Shown piece by piece: positions 34,886-45,825 of a stretch of DNA of 64,000 bases. The position numbers and the translations under genes are program-made. The notes below the pieces were generated by a model, which was not told the origin of the DNA, ran no database searches, and saw nothing but the letters and a program-made list of their open reading frames with translations. Positions within the stretch are counted from its first letter, which is position 1. Each line of letters opens with the position of its first letter. The DNA is from Craspedostauros australis (Eukaryota; Bacillariophyta; Bacillariophyceae; Mastogloiales; Achnanthaceae): assembly GCA_026770025.1 (NCBI GenBank), contig JAMXDE010000005.1, forward strand, positions 2,232,001 through 2,296,000, read 5' to 3'.

Positions 34886-37800
34886 ATGGCGAAGATGATG
34901 GCCACCACGGATGCAGGCGCCAACGCCGCAACCGGAAGTGGCAATGACCGGCTGTTCAACCAGGATGTGCCGAAGAGCATGGTGGACGCGTTGGATGCGG
35001 AGGATCCCTTCGCCGCCCTCATGGCGATCTCACAAAGCTCCGAGGTCAAGGCTCACAAGCTGGCATCCCAGCTGAGCGATCAGATGTCGGAGCTGGAGCT
35101 GGGACTGCCGGATGTGCTGGGCACGGCGCCGAATCCGCAGGACATGGACTCGCACCCGGTGGCCAAGGCGGTGGCATGCGCCGACTCCATCCTCAACTCC
35201 CTCACCAAGATCGCATCCGGCGGATCGCAAGCATCGCAGGAGATCCAGCAGCTGGAACAGGAGAAGCGCGAGATGGAGGAGCATGCGCAGGATGTCGAGA
35301 CGGCCCTGGTTCTGCGCAAGGCATCCGATGTCGCCGCCCAATCCCTCAGCGCGCACCGGTACGAGGTGGCGGCCGATGCCATCCATGATTACCTGGTGCA
35401 GCAGCAACGCGAGCGGTTGACAGAACGCGCACGGGCTTACGCTGGAGAGTACACCGTCACGCAGCTGGAATCGACGCAGAACGCGCTCAAGATGAAGCTT
35501 CTGGAGGATTACCAGGACGCGGTGGAGCAGTCCAACCTGGAGACCCTGGGGCGCCTCACGCCCTTGGTCCAGAAGGTGCGCATGGAGCAGGAGGCCGTCA
35601 CGCTGTACCTGCGATTCCTCAAGGGCCTGCTTTCCACCCAGCTCGAGGAGGCGGCGACCGCGTCCGATCCCAGCAAGCCAATGCCACCACCGTACGTTCC
35701 CATGGGACGTGTGTACAACGTCGCCAGCCGCTTGCTGCGCCATCACTTGCCAATGGTGTCGCACTGCCTGCATCGGGCGCAGGGAGATGCAGCCGTCGTG
35801 CGCTTGATCCATTCCCAGGTGGAAGTAGCGGTGGGACCCCTGCTCAAGACGTACATCAACGACCGGCAGTTCCCCATGCTCGCTCACAAGGCACAGAATG
35901 TCTACAATGCCATCGAAGATCGATACGGTGGACACCAGGCGTACGGTAGAGATGATATGACCGGCGGAGCAGGCTTCGATGATTGCGGCTTCTCCGCGCA
36001 GCTTGGGAGCATGGCCGATGTGGACGGCAGCATGGAAGAGGCGGCGCTGTGCTTGCAGCATGCGGAATCCTACACCCGCTTTATCAACCATTCCGTTCGC
36101 GAAGTCAACAAAGCACGGGCCATGCGTTTCGATCAGGAGGTGGAGAGCAAGCGCATGGAACGCGAACGCAAGGAATGGGCAACGGGAATGTCGGCATCAG
36201 CATCAGCGGCGAACGCCAACGAAGACGAGGATGGCGCGGACTACGTTCCCATCGAAATCTTGCCAGCCCACACGCAGCTGCACGAGGACGTGGCCGAAGT
36301 CGGTGGCTACTACTCGGTCGTGGAACGTTGCCTGCTGCTTGCATCCATGCAACGGTCTTTCGCTTCGCCTGTCGACGATCCGCGACAGTACAGCCTCATG
36401 GGAACCAAGGCGAATTCGCCAGACGTCGCTTCGCGTGCGCATCAAACGACGTTGGTGGAAACTTGCCTATACGCCGCACGCCGCGGCACCCAGCGAGCCT
36501 TCGCAACTGGACACACCGGCACAGCGTCCGCGGTTGCCAATTACTGCGCCGACAGCCTGCGCGGGGTGTTGGTAGAATTCATGAGCCGCCGCGCAGAGGA
36601 TCTGGGCGTCAACGCCCTGAAGCCAGGCGAAGGATTGCTCGAGGGCAGCGCCGGCCTCTTCAACGCAACCAACTTCATGCGTCAAGGTCAGAACGTGAGT
36701 CACGCGGTCGGCGGTGGCAAGATCGACGAAGCTGCACGGCGACAGGAGGTCGAACAGGGCATCACCTGGGCATGCGCCACGCTGAACGATCTGGATGTCG
36801 CGGCGCATCACACGCATGAACTGGAGAAGGTGCTCACGGCGGCAGTCGAAAATGGCTTCCCTAAGAACACGCACGAGACGGAGCAGCTCAAGCTGTGCGT
36901 CAAGTCCTTGACGCCCGTCGCCGAATCCTTCAAGCTTGCATCCGAAAATGCCATCGAATCCTTGGTGTCGGTGCTCAAGCCACGCATTCGCAACATCGTC
37001 AGCGACTCGGTCGGCATCGATGGATCGGGCAACACTGGGTTCTCATCCGTCATGGTGGGCGGCCATCCCACAGACCGCGCGGCCGCCCGCATGAACTACA
37101 ACCTCGACGACGAATCGCAGCAGCTGCTGGAGATCAGCGAGGGCTACATGTCCAACATGTGAGTTGTGTATCACTGCAAGTGGCAGGAGTGTGATTTACA
37201 AGATATGGTTTCCTGATGGAGTCTCTGAATGGAGGTTCCAAATGGAATTGTCTGCAGTGGCATCATGCTGAGCGATCGCGTTGCGTGGAATAACCTCCGC
37301 CCATTGCGTTGAGCAATTCATCCGCGTATGCACGCATGCAAGGTTGTCAACTGCTTCTCACACCCGATTCTCCTTTATTTCTCATTTTCTCTCTGTCTTT
37401 CTTTGGGACGTCTCTTTGTCCTTGTTCTATGCTTGTCGTTTTATCTTCCTCCACTTTTCTTCACTTCAGGTGCGCTTGCCTTGATGACCTACTGTTGCCA
37501 CTGAGACTCCATCTTGCACCGCGCTTGTCGGATTCGTTGGTCTTGGGTGTGCTGGGAGCCGCGTGCAAGCGTTTGGAGGCATCCATCAAGAAAGTAAGTG
37601 TTGACAAGGGGATGTTGTGTGCCATGAAATGGCATCTTATCCTTGTGGTTTGGTTTGGTTTGATTGGATTGGATTGGATTGAATTGAATTGAATTGAATT
37701 GGATTGGATTGGATTGGTGTGCGTTCAGAATTGCATTTGTCAAGTGATTCCGCCCTTGTACTTCTCTCACCCATTACTCTCTCTCTCTCTTTCCGTTTTC

Positions 37801-38179
37801 ACACACCTACACACGCAAAACGCATATCCAATCATCGCGCATGTGAACGTCGCAGTGCATGATCACGAGATTGGGAAGCCTGAGCTTGGATTCTGACATG
37901 CGCAGCCTGCTGAGCTACGTCAAGACGAAGCTGGATGCAAGCGAGTTGACATCGAACATCGCGCTGTACAGAGCCTGCACACCGTTGGCACGGTTGATCC
38001 AAATTGCCAAGCTGCTGAACGTGGATGATCTGGATGATGTGATCGACATCGTCACGTCGTCCAAGCGCAAGGGGAACTGGGATCTGAGTTTGGAGGACGC
38101 CAAGGCCTTCCTCTCGCTGCGTGCTGAATTCGAAGAGTCTCGGGTCAATGAACTGTTGCGAATCCCGGACACCGACTAA
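34886..38179 (+). CDS. COG4: Conserved oligomeric Golgi complex subunit 4
   Basis: Subunit of lobe A of the COG tethering complex, which captures retrograde vesicles at the Golgi. Three exons: 34886-37158, 37470-37593 and 37856-38179; 906 residues. Donors are GTGAGT and GTAAGT, acceptors CAG; exon 1 ends in phase 2 and exon 2 in phase 0, and the frame closes properly. The N-terminal third is a helical coil ('EIQQLEQEKREMEEHAQDVE'), followed by the family block 'LETLGRLTPLVQKVRMEQEAV' and 'GRVYNVASRLLRHHL'. The C-terminal exons give 'RLGSLSLDSDMRSLLSYV', 'PLARLIQIAKLLNVD' and 'NWDLSLEDAKAFLSLRAEF', matching the conserved COG4 C-terminal domain. Length is somewhat above the approximately 785 residues of human COG4. 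Without the splices the frame stops at 37162. Confidence 0.92.
37646..37717 (+). repeat. Pentanucleotide microsatellite (GGATT/GAATT)n in COG4 intron 2
   Basis: Begins with GGTTT units and shifts to GGATT, GAATT, then GGATT again: blocks of related 5-mers showing local expansion after point change. Confidence 0.9.
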
Positions 38180-38408
38180 TCTTATCCAATTCTACGTATC
38201 AAATGCTTCGTGCAACACGCAACGGTACAAGTATGACCATGGCATGATGCATAGTAATTCTGAAGATATTGTGTGTGTTTGGAATGTAAACCCCGAGTGC
38301 GTGGTGAACCTTTACGCTCTATTATGTACTTTTGTGCTTGTGTGCTTTTCATCGTGTAACTATACATTGTGCTGGTGGCGATACGAAGGTGTGCGGCGGC
38401 CAGTCAGC

Positions 38409-40652
38409 TCAAAATCCACACTCCTGTATCGCGTCCATGTATTCATCGCTGATGCCGGAACGCGTGTTGCACTGATAATTCAATTTCAACGAGACGATGT
38501 AATGGAACCAATGCGTTGGCAGATACAGGACGTCCCCTGCCTGCAACACGACCTCGTTGCCTGTGGCCTCCGCGAAGTCGCTATTCCCATCTTCCAAGTT
38601 GATGTCATCCGGACGACTCCAATCGATTTGGGAATGGCGCGCGGATGGATGGCCCTTGGGGTAGAGATGGAGCCGATCACACTGGTTGGGGTGGTTGAGA
38701 ATGTACCGCCGTGCGCCGCTGAGCACGACGATGCTGTTGCGGCTTCCGTCAAAGTGATTCTCCGCAATGACGCCCTTCATTCCGAAGCGGCAGTGGATGC
38801 CACGTTGTTTGGGTGGCGTCTTGAGATACAGATCGCCCGGCCTCGGCTGGAAGAATGGGAGCTCATCGAAAAGGTACTCCGACGACCCAGCGTCGCATTC
38901 TCCGTGCGGGCCGGTCTCGCCGCAACCGATCAGGCGAAAGTACCAGTGCGGTTGGTTGGGCCCCAAGATGTCGTCATCCACTTCCCCGGTTGGCGTTGTG
39001 GCGTTGGCCTTCTTCAACCAATCCCAGTACGTCATGCGTAACATCGTGGTCGGCGATGTCCAGTTCTCAGGGACTTTGTTCTTGCTGTACCCTCCACCCC
39101 AGCCTCTGTGATGATGGCCATGCTTGTTGCCCTTTTGAGGCTTCGAAGGTGCGTTCCAGTACAAGAAGTGGTTGCTGACGGAGTACTCCGTGCGGTGCTT
39201 GACGGATCCGAGCATCTCGTTGACATAGCCAGGTGTGTTCCATCGCTGCACCGCCTCCAGCACCTTCGGATCGTTCCTGGTGACGAACGGCAGCTCCGCC
39301 TCCCGGTAGGCCATCGCCTTTTCGTAATCCTGCTGGTAATCAAAGACGCAGATCCCCTGGTGAATTTGCAACCTGGGATTCGTATCATCCGGCGGCCAAT
39401 CGGTGAGCAGCTGCATGAGGTTCCATTCGAAGGGATATCCCTTGGGCGGTGTAGCTGGGCAGTTGTAAATGTCGTATGGCTCTTGCGGAGTTTTGATGCC
39501 CCCATTGATATCGCCATCGGTCAGATCTTCAGGTGATTGCTGGTTGGCGGCAGCGTTGCGGTGCTGGCCGGTGCCTCCATGTGCTTCATCTCGAACGAAA
39601 CGGGTCTGCGTCTCCATCGGCTTTTGCTGAAGGTCCCAGTAGTCGATGGCTGGCGGTGTCCACTCAACGATGCCATCTCCGTCGGTGCCGGCGCTGGCGC
39701 TGTTGTGCTCATAATACGACGTCATCTTCTCATCCATGTCCTTGCGCAGACGTGCGTATCGATCAGATTTGTCACCGATATGAGGCATTGTATGCGGGAT
39801 TTGATAGATCTTGGACGGTGGTATCGGCTCCATGTCAAATTCGTTGTTCCCGTTTATGGTGTGTCCTTTTTTGTGTTGCCGGAACGACGATGATACCAAT
39901 CCAAAGGGATTCCACCATGGGTGCGTCGGCTGTTCGCCTCTGGCCTGGGCTGCTGCATCGTTGGATTGAACGATGAGTTCCCATCGATGCCATGAGAGGA
40001 AGAGGATGAAGGTGATCCCAATGACGATGGCGCACAGCAAGACCAACTGGGCTGTGAACAAGATGAAGTCGATGAAGTCATCCTCCCGACGCAAGCGGGG
40101 CTTGTAGGGTTGATTGGATGCTGCATTGAGTTTGTGAAGCGCTCGCTGCTGGTTGTGGCTGTACGGGCTGGGACCATCCTGGAAGGTGATGGCGCTGAGG
40201 CAGCGGTTCCAGAAGTAACGCCAAGAAATGCCTGCTGGCTTCGCGCGATACCGTCGACGCCGATGCCTCGTTCTTGGTGCATGATTCGCGTTGACATTGA
40301 TGTGGACGTTGCCGTTGGTGTTGGTGCTGGCATTGGTGTTGCTGCTGGTGCCAATGTTGCCATTCTTGGTGTAGTCGTAGCTGCCCTTGGTGCCGGCACC
40401 GGCACCAGCACCATCGTCGATGGTAGTGCTCATGCTCATGCTCATGCTCTGATGAACGAAGTCGTCGGCGCCTCCGCAATCAATGGTGGTCGACGAAGAG
40501 GAACCCTTGGGGATACCCATCCCGTTCACAGCTGCGTTGTTGCCGCTCCCAGCCGGCGTCCAGCCATCATCGTCATTGATGCCGCACGTTCCCGGCGTGG
40601 ATCCAAGAGCGGTCTTGGTTGACGATGTCTGATGGACGGCGCGTCGATGCAT
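38409..40652 (-). CDS. Membrane-anchored JmjC/cupin_8-like protein
   Basis: Predicted Fe(II)/2-oxoglutarate-dependent oxygenase facing the secretory lumen. 747 residues from the ATG at 40652, single exon. Residues 1-150 are low complexity (Ser/Thr/Asn/Gly runs) and end in a basic cluster 'RTRHRRRRYRAKP'; one membrane segment 'FILFTAQLVLLCAIVIGITF' lies at about 197-220, giving type II topology. The C-terminal domain carries 'ENHFDGSRNSIVVLSGARRY' (~632), with the HxD iron pair and the usual following strand, and 'LPTHWFHYIVSL' (~710) supplying the distal His. These are the three metal ligands of JmjC/cupin_8 enzymes. Substrate unknown; a lumenal hydroxylase acting on protein or glycan is plausible. 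Both ends look complete. Confidence 0.8.
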   Translation of the reverse strand: MHRRAVHQTSSTKTALGSTPGTCGINDDDGWTPAGSGNNAAVNGMGIPKGSSSSTTIDCGGADDFVHQSMSMSMSTTIDDGAGAGAGTKGSYDYTKNGNIGTSSNTNASTNTNGNVHINVNANHAPRTRHRRRRYRAKPAGISWRYFWNRCLSAITFQDGPSPYSHNQQRALHKLNAASNQPYKPRLRREDDFIDFILFTAQLVLLCAIVIGITFILFLSWHRWELIVQSNDAAAQARGEQPTHPWWNPFGLVSSSFRQHKKGHTINGNNEFDMEPIPPSKIYQIPHTMPHIGDKSDRYARLRKDMDEKMTSYYEHNSASAGTDGDGIVEWTPPAIDYWDLQQKPMETQTRFVRDEAHGGTGQHRNAAANQQSPEDLTDGDINGGIKTPQEPYDIYNCPATPPKGYPFEWNLMQLLTDWPPDDTNPRLQIHQGICVFDYQQDYEKAMAYREAELPFVTRNDPKVLEAVQRWNTPGYVNEMLGSVKHRTEYSVSNHFLYWNAPSKPQKGNKHGHHHRGWGGGYSKNKVPENWTSPTTMLRMTYWDWLKKANATTPTGEVDDDILGPNQPHWYFRLIGCGETGPHGECDAGSSEYLFDELPFFQPRPGDLYLKTPPKQRGIHCRFGMKGVIAENHFDGSRNSIVVLSGARRYILNHPNQCDRLHLYPKGHPSARHSQIDWSRPDDINLEDGNSDFAEATGNEVVLQAGDVLYLPTHWFHYIVSLKLNYQCNTRSGISDEYMDAIQECGF

Positions 40653-41262
40653 GATGCCTCAGGTTGCTCTTGATGAGATGAGATGAGACGCTGCGCAAAG
40701 ATCCTTCCTCTCTTTGCTGCTCTTCCTCTTCAACGATGTTGTGCGGTGATTTGGTTTGCTTTGTCTCCTTGTGTGGCGCATTGTGTGGAGTAGGTCGTGG
40801 TCGTAGTGTCAGAGCATTGCTCGAAGTGTTCGCGGGTTGTGTGGCGTTTGTTGGATTGTTGATTGTTGCGTTCGTTACGTGTGTGGGCAGTGTCATCGCC
40901 GTCGGTGGCGGACTTCTTGTTGCGTCTTTGGGTCATGATCATTCATAGTATTCATTCACTATTATATCTAAATGCATGAAACGCGAACACCAACACGAAC
41001 ACGAACACCAACACGAACGCGAACAATGTGAAAGAAGAAGAGCGATTTGGCGCCAAAAACGGTTGCAAAGACAAGACTGAAAGCAACATCGAAACACGAG
41101 TCTCTTGAGGGGAATTGACCAAAGAAACACGAAGATGCGCTTCTTGTGTGTACGAGCTATGGTATGTACGATCTGTGGCAGTCGATGGTATTGGACCACC
41201 ATGCTGGTATAGCACATCCATGATCATGTGGAAGTAGTCTACACGATGGTGGCAGCAGAACT
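40653..41262. other. Intergenic between two leftward genes
   Basis: Promoter of the JmjC gene and 3' flank of the P5A gene. A CGAACACCAACA-type hexamer/dodecamer repeat runs at about 40981-41024. No gene seen. Confidence 0.5.
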
Positions 41263-44200
41263 TCAACCGCCAAATGCTGCCAAAGTCATGCGCTCTGCCA
41301 TGAACACCAACGCCGTGTCGGTGATCATCAGCAACAGCATGAACACCGGAAAGCCGATTGACTCCACGATGGCGACGGAAGGCGAATCAGCCTCGGCGGT
41401 TTCCCAATCTCGCCACGTCCCTCCGTCGGTGTTTGGAAACTCCGAAAGCTGGAGCAGGTCGTTCAACGGCGGGAACGCTTGCAACGTGCAAATCAGGAGC
41501 ACGGCGTAGGACACCTGCAGCGTGCGCAGCATCAGCTTGTTGTCTTGCAGGTCCTCCATGAAGGGCCGGCCTCGGTAGTTCACTGCGAACGTGTTGATCA
41601 CGGCCAGCGCCTTGATGAGGAACGTGCACGTGTTCAGGGTGTTGGGATTGAACGGCCCGTCCGGGATCATGCTGGGATCGTACGGATCGACGAAGGAGAG
41701 TGTCACTTCGCTCGCGATCCAGATCGAACCGCAATGCACGAGGACTTGGAGCGCGATGGAGGTCAGGACTTGCGCGCACAGCACCGAGGACGGCGGCCTC
41801 ACGGTCGCGATGTTTCCCAACGGCTTGGCCCGCGTCACGAAGAAGAACAGGCTGGCCACGGCGATGTCCAGCACAGTCAGCTGTCGATCTCCCTGCTTCA
41901 CGCCGTGCAGGAACAGCTTGCTCATCACCATGGCATTCACAAGGCAATGAACGCCCAGGATCTTGTAGATCTGCAGCATGATCACCAACGTGCAGCGTCC
42001 CTGCTGCAAAACATCCTTGCAGCACTTGATGCTGATGGCGCGAGATGTGAACGGCGATGCGATCGAAGCATCGCCAAGCTCCACTTGGTCCAGCTCCTCC
42101 TGCGCTTCCTGCAACTGCCGAAGCGAACTCTCCAGGGATCGGGGCGCACGCTCTTCTTTCGTTTTTCCTTTTCCACTCTTCGATCTTCCAGTCTGAGTTT
42201 CCCGATCCTGATGCTTCTGCTTCTCCTTCTTCTTTTTGGATCTCTTGATCGATGAGATGGTGGCAACAGCCGACCGTTGTTTCGCCTCGATCTCGGGTGC
42301 GCTGATGATTGAGATGCCCACATGGGCCTTGCGCAAGGCGCCGACGTCGTTGGTTCCGTCGCCGCACATCAGCGTGTGGTACCCGCTCAGGTTGAACGCC
42401 GCCACGATCGCCTCCTTCTGCCGCGGTGCATGGCGTGCGAAGACGGCGACATGCGGTACCAAAGCCTTCAGCACGTCCTGCACTTCTGGATGCAGCAGCA
42501 CCTGCTTTTCATCACCTTGCGACACCTTCCGTGCCAGGGCAGTCGTTGCCGCTGTTGCTGTCTTTTCTGCGCATTCTGCTTTCGGTGATGATGACCCTTC
42601 AGTCGCTGCAGAGGATAGAATGGCATGTGCAAACTTTGTTAGGACGCTCCCCGTGATGGCTAGTTCCATTCGATCTGCATCATCAGCTGGATCCTTCGTT
42701 GTTCCAGCTTTGTGCTTGATATCCTCGCTGCCACCGGGTGCTTGTGGTTTGCGAGCAATGATATCACGCACCGAAATTGCGCTCTTGTCACCCTGCTTTC
42801 CAATTAGTGGCACAAATCCAAAGCGATCGAGCGGATCGGTTGCATTGATTGCTCCGGGATTGTCATCAGTGCAATCTTCGAGATTGTAGACAGCAGACGA
42901 CGAAAGGTTTTGTGATTTTTGTTTCTGCTGCTGCTGCTGCTGCTGCTGCTGTTGTTGTTTGGAACCAACGCCGTGGCTTTGGACGATGCCAACTTGCCGA
43001 GCAACTTCTGCTGCGGTCAGGACGGCGTCACCAGTGATCATTACCACCATGTGGCCCGTGCTGCGCAATTCTGAAATCACCGATTTGGAATCCGTTTTGA
43101 TGGGGCAGTCCATCAACAGGAAGCCAGCGAAGATCAAGTCCTTTTCCGCCTGCCTTCGTGTCATTTCCTTGATGTTTGGCAGTGTTTGCTTGCTGCTGCC
43201 GCTATTCTCATCGATTATCTTGTACGCCATGGCGAGGACGCGTTCGCCGCGACTCATGTGCGATTTGTACACCTCCTCGTAATCCGCAGGGATCGAATCT
43301 GGTTTGAGAAAGCCGATGAGCGTTTCTGGTGCGCCCTTGGTGATCACCCATGATGACGGCGAGTTGGATTCTCTGAGGATTACGCTCATGCGCTTGAGCT
43401 TGGACGAGAACGCGAAACGCTTCATGATCAGCAAGTGCTGCGGCTTGGCAATGTTGTTCTTGTCTACATCTACGTCTGCACCTGCATTCATGCTGCCGTT
43501 GCCGTTGCTGTTGACATTTTGTAGGATGTTGTTCTGGACCATGCGGTAGGCCGACTGCTTGAGCACTGCCTTTTCCAACGGATCTCCGATGATGTTGACC
43601 ATGTCATCTTCATCTTGACGACCGCCGCTTCCAAACATGACATCCTGTCCATTCGTTGCGAGCGAATGGCACCCCGCCATGATCCGCTCGACTTCCCAAG
43701 GCAAGGGTTCATCAATGGAAGCGGTTGGTGCGAACGTGGCGTTGGCGGTCACCTCCTGCGCATTCTGAACAACACGGACTCCCTTCAGCTGCATCTCATC
43801 GCTCGTCAACGTCCCAGTCTTGTCGAAGCAACACACATCGACCTGACCGGCTAGCGGAATGCGGAAGACCTCAGTGCAGTACACTTGGCACCGCCTCATC
43901 AGATCCGCCACGCTGTTCGTCACGGCGAGACTCAGCTCCATTGGCAACTCGGGTGGAACGACGATGGTCACAATCATGATGACGTGCAGGAGAAGCTTGA
44001 ACTGATTCCGCGTTGGGTCGTTGGACCCTTCATCCCAAACGATCATCGCGCTTGCCAGAGCGCAGCACACGAGCAGCAGAATGAAGATGTAGGTGTCGTT
44101 GTTGTGAATGCCTTCCACCGATTTTTGCGTGTGCGCCATCGTTCGCAAAAGACTGCCTTGTGCTGTGTCGAATCCAGACCGCAGCACGAAGCCGACGATG

Positions 44201-45825
44201 CCGTGATCTGGCGGAGGAGGAATGGCTCTCCCCTTGCTCTGGTCCTCGCCTTGTTCCTTTTGCTGCGCTGGATGAGGCTTGCCAACATCTGAGCTATTCT
44301 CAGCTTCTCCGTGTGTCACTTTCAGAATGGTTCCACCGAACAAAACGGATTGCTTATGCTCTTGCAAGTCAAGGCATCTGTCATCCATGCCGTCGTCGTT
44401 CGATTTGATCCCTGCTGCCGTTGACGTCGACGTCGACGTTGAGGGTGACACAGCATCTGAGCTGACTTCGTTGAGCGATATTTTGAGCTGAGGTACGGAT
44501 TCTCCAGTCAGTAACGATTCATCAACAACGGCATTCCCCTTGAGGAGAAGAATATCAGCCGGAACTCGATTGAGGATGGCCGCCGCTTCCGGCCGTGCGG
44601 ATGCGTGATGGCGCAGGCTGACGACATCGCCTGGCACGACCTCCGATGCTCGCACCTTGATCCAGCTGTTGCTGAAGGGCGGGTAACCCGGCCGGTACAC
44701 CCAGATCGGCTGTTTCAATGCCTTTTGGCTGGTGTGTGAGCGCAGTCGCTGCAAGCCCTTCAACCGGTTGAACGCGACGGTGCATTCGAAAAGCAGGATG
44801 GCGAAGAACGTGAAGATGGCGTAGTACCAGTACTCATCCAGCGACCACAGAATGACGCAGAGTACCTGGAAGAGGAAGAATGGTGCCACCAGCTGGTCTT
44901 GGAGCAACTCCACGAAGGCTGGCAGCTCGATTGGCGTGTTGTTGGATCCGTAGACATGCTGCGCCTTGATCACGGAGTCCATCGTTTGATGTCCCTTCCA
45001 CGATGCGAAGAACTCTAATGGCATGGAGATGGGGTAGAACAACCGCCTGAAGGCCGATCGCTGATGCTGATGTTGGACTGTGGCCGTCGCGGCGTGGTGA
45101 TTCCAAACGGAAATGTCGAGATCAATATCCGCCTCGCAGCAGCGGAAGAGGATGTCCTGGAAATTGACGACGTAGACATTGCTCGCCGCATTTCCATGCA
45201 GCTGCTGAACGTCGATTGCGCATATCTCGGCATCGTTCGACGTGGTCCGTTGCTGTTGCTGCTGCCCTTGCTGCCGATCTCCATGCGGAGGCTCCACCAA
45301 GCAATGCGTCCATTGGGAACGGGTCGAACGGCTTGCGTTGGCGAGCGCTGACAGGTGCGCTCTTCTGTATCCCACCAACGTGCGCGCATGGACGCTCCAT
45401 TGCTGCAGTAGGAAGGCCATGAGATGGGCCATCAACGCAAGCGCAAACAATGCGTGCACCATGGCCGGGAGTGCAATGGATGGTGCTTGTTTGACTTGAT
45501 TGCCATCATCATCGCCGCCATCATCGTTGGCATCTCTCAGCGCAAAGTCCGCCGCGATCAAGGCCGAATAGAGACAGAAGAATGGAGCGACGTCCAATCT
45601 CAAGAACGTTGATCGTTGCGTCAACGGGATCAGCATGTACCCGCCATCCGACTGAGACGCGGGTGGTCGCTGGCTGCCGTCATTGCTGGATCTCGACGTC
45701 TCAACCAGAGGAACTGTCTCTTCGCTCATCATTGCGCTGGTGCTCACACTTCTCGTTACCGTCTCCTGTTCTTTTTGCTTGGCATTCTCCTTGTTGGATC
45801 CTTTCCGCAGTCTCAAAGTTGCCAT
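41263..45825 (-). CDS. SPF1: P5A-type ATPase (Spf1/ATP13A1 family)
   Basis: ER membrane P-type ATPase; the family is known to extract misinserted transmembrane helices. I place the start at the ATG at 45825 (MATLRLRKGSNKEN); the open frame extends to 46044 but that part looks non-coding. 1520 residues, longer than the approximately 1200 usual. The N-terminal hydrophobic 'RLDVAPFFCLYSALIAA' fits P5A. 'VDESLLTGESVPQLK' is the actuator TGES loop; 'PPELPMELSLAV' (~622) is the P5A-specific M4 signature; 'CCFDKTGTLTSDEM' (~666) has the phosphorylated Asp; 'CGDGTNDVGALRKAHVGI' is the hinge. The extra length comes from inserts: a Ser/Thr-rich stretch after TGES, a 12-13 residue Gln run (CTG repeat on the plus strand, 42919-42957), and a Lys-rich insert after the hinge (KKKKEKQKHQDRE). 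About ten membrane segments. Confidence 0.94.
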   Translation of the reverse strand: MATLRLRKGSNKENAKQKEQETVTRSVSTSAMMSEETVPLVETSRSSNDGSQRPPASQSDGGYMLIPLTQRSTFLRLDVAPFFCLYSALIAADFALRDANDDGGDDDGNQVKQAPSIALPAMVHALFALALMAHLMAFLLQQWSVHARTLVGYRRAHLSALANASRSTRSQWTHCLVEPPHGDRQQGQQQQQRTTSNDAEICAIDVQQLHGNAASNVYVVNFQDILFRCCEADIDLDISVWNHHAATATVQHQHQRSAFRRLFYPISMPLEFFASWKGHQTMDSVIKAQHVYGSNNTPIELPAFVELLQDQLVAPFFLFQVLCVILWSLDEYWYYAIFTFFAILLFECTVAFNRLKGLQRLRSHTSQKALKQPIWVYRPGYPPFSNSWIKVRASEVVPGDVVSLRHHASARPEAAAILNRVPADILLLKGNAVVDESLLTGESVPQLKISLNEVSSDAVSPSTSTSTSTAAGIKSNDDGMDDRCLDLQEHKQSVLFGGTILKVTHGEAENSSDVGKPHPAQQKEQGEDQSKGRAIPPPPDHGIVGFVLRSGFDTAQGSLLRTMAHTQKSVEGIHNNDTYIFILLLVCCALASAMIVWDEGSNDPTRNQFKLLLHVIMIVTIVVPPELPMELSLAVTNSVADLMRRCQVYCTEVFRIPLAGQVDVCCFDKTGTLTSDEMQLKGVRVVQNAQEVTANATFAPTASIDEPLPWEVERIMAGCHSLATNGQDVMFGSGGRQDEDDMVNIIGDPLEKAVLKQSAYRMVQNNILQNVNSNGNGSMNAGADVDVDKNNIAKPQHLLIMKRFAFSSKLKRMSVILRESNSPSSWVITKGAPETLIGFLKPDSIPADYEEVYKSHMSRGERVLAMAYKIIDENSGSSKQTLPNIKEMTRRQAEKDLIFAGFLLMDCPIKTDSKSVISELRSTGHMVVMITGDAVLTAAEVARQVGIVQSHGVGSKQQQQQQQQQQQKQKSQNLSSSAVYNLEDCTDDNPGAINATDPLDRFGFVPLIGKQGDKSAISVRDIIARKPQAPGGSEDIKHKAGTTKDPADDADRMELAITGSVLTKFAHAILSSAATEGSSSPKAECAEKTATAATTALARKVSQGDEKQVLLHPEVQDVLKALVPHVAVFARHAPRQKEAIVAAFNLSGYHTLMCGDGTNDVGALRKAHVGISIISAPEIEAKQRSAVATISSIKRSKKKKEKQKHQDRETQTGRSKSGKGKTKEERAPRSLESSLRQLQEAQEELDQVELGDASIASPFTSRAISIKCCKDVLQQGRCTLVIMLQIYKILGVHCLVNAMVMSKLFLHGVKQGDRQLTVLDIAVASLFFFVTRAKPLGNIATVRPPSSVLCAQVLTSIALQVLVHCGSIWIASEVTLSFVDPYDPSMIPDGPFNPNTLNTCTFLIKALAVINTFAVNYRGRPFMEDLQDNKLMLRTLQVSYAVLLICTLQAFPPLNDLLQLSEFPNTDGGTWRDWETAEADSPSVAIVESIGFPVFMLLLMITDTALVFMAERMTLAAFGG

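Noticed and set aside
35030..36091. 353-codon frame antisense to COG4
   Set aside because: Shadow of a GC-rich, Ala/Glu-rich coding exon; the sense strand matches COG4.
38121..39041. 306-codon plus-strand frame over the JmjC gene
   Set aside because: Antisense shadow of the JmjC domain and its 3' flank.
40981..41024. Regular CGAACACCAACA-type repeats considered as a CRISPR-like array
   Set aside because: No unique spacers; it is a simple hexamer/dodecamer microsatellite in a eukaryotic sequence.
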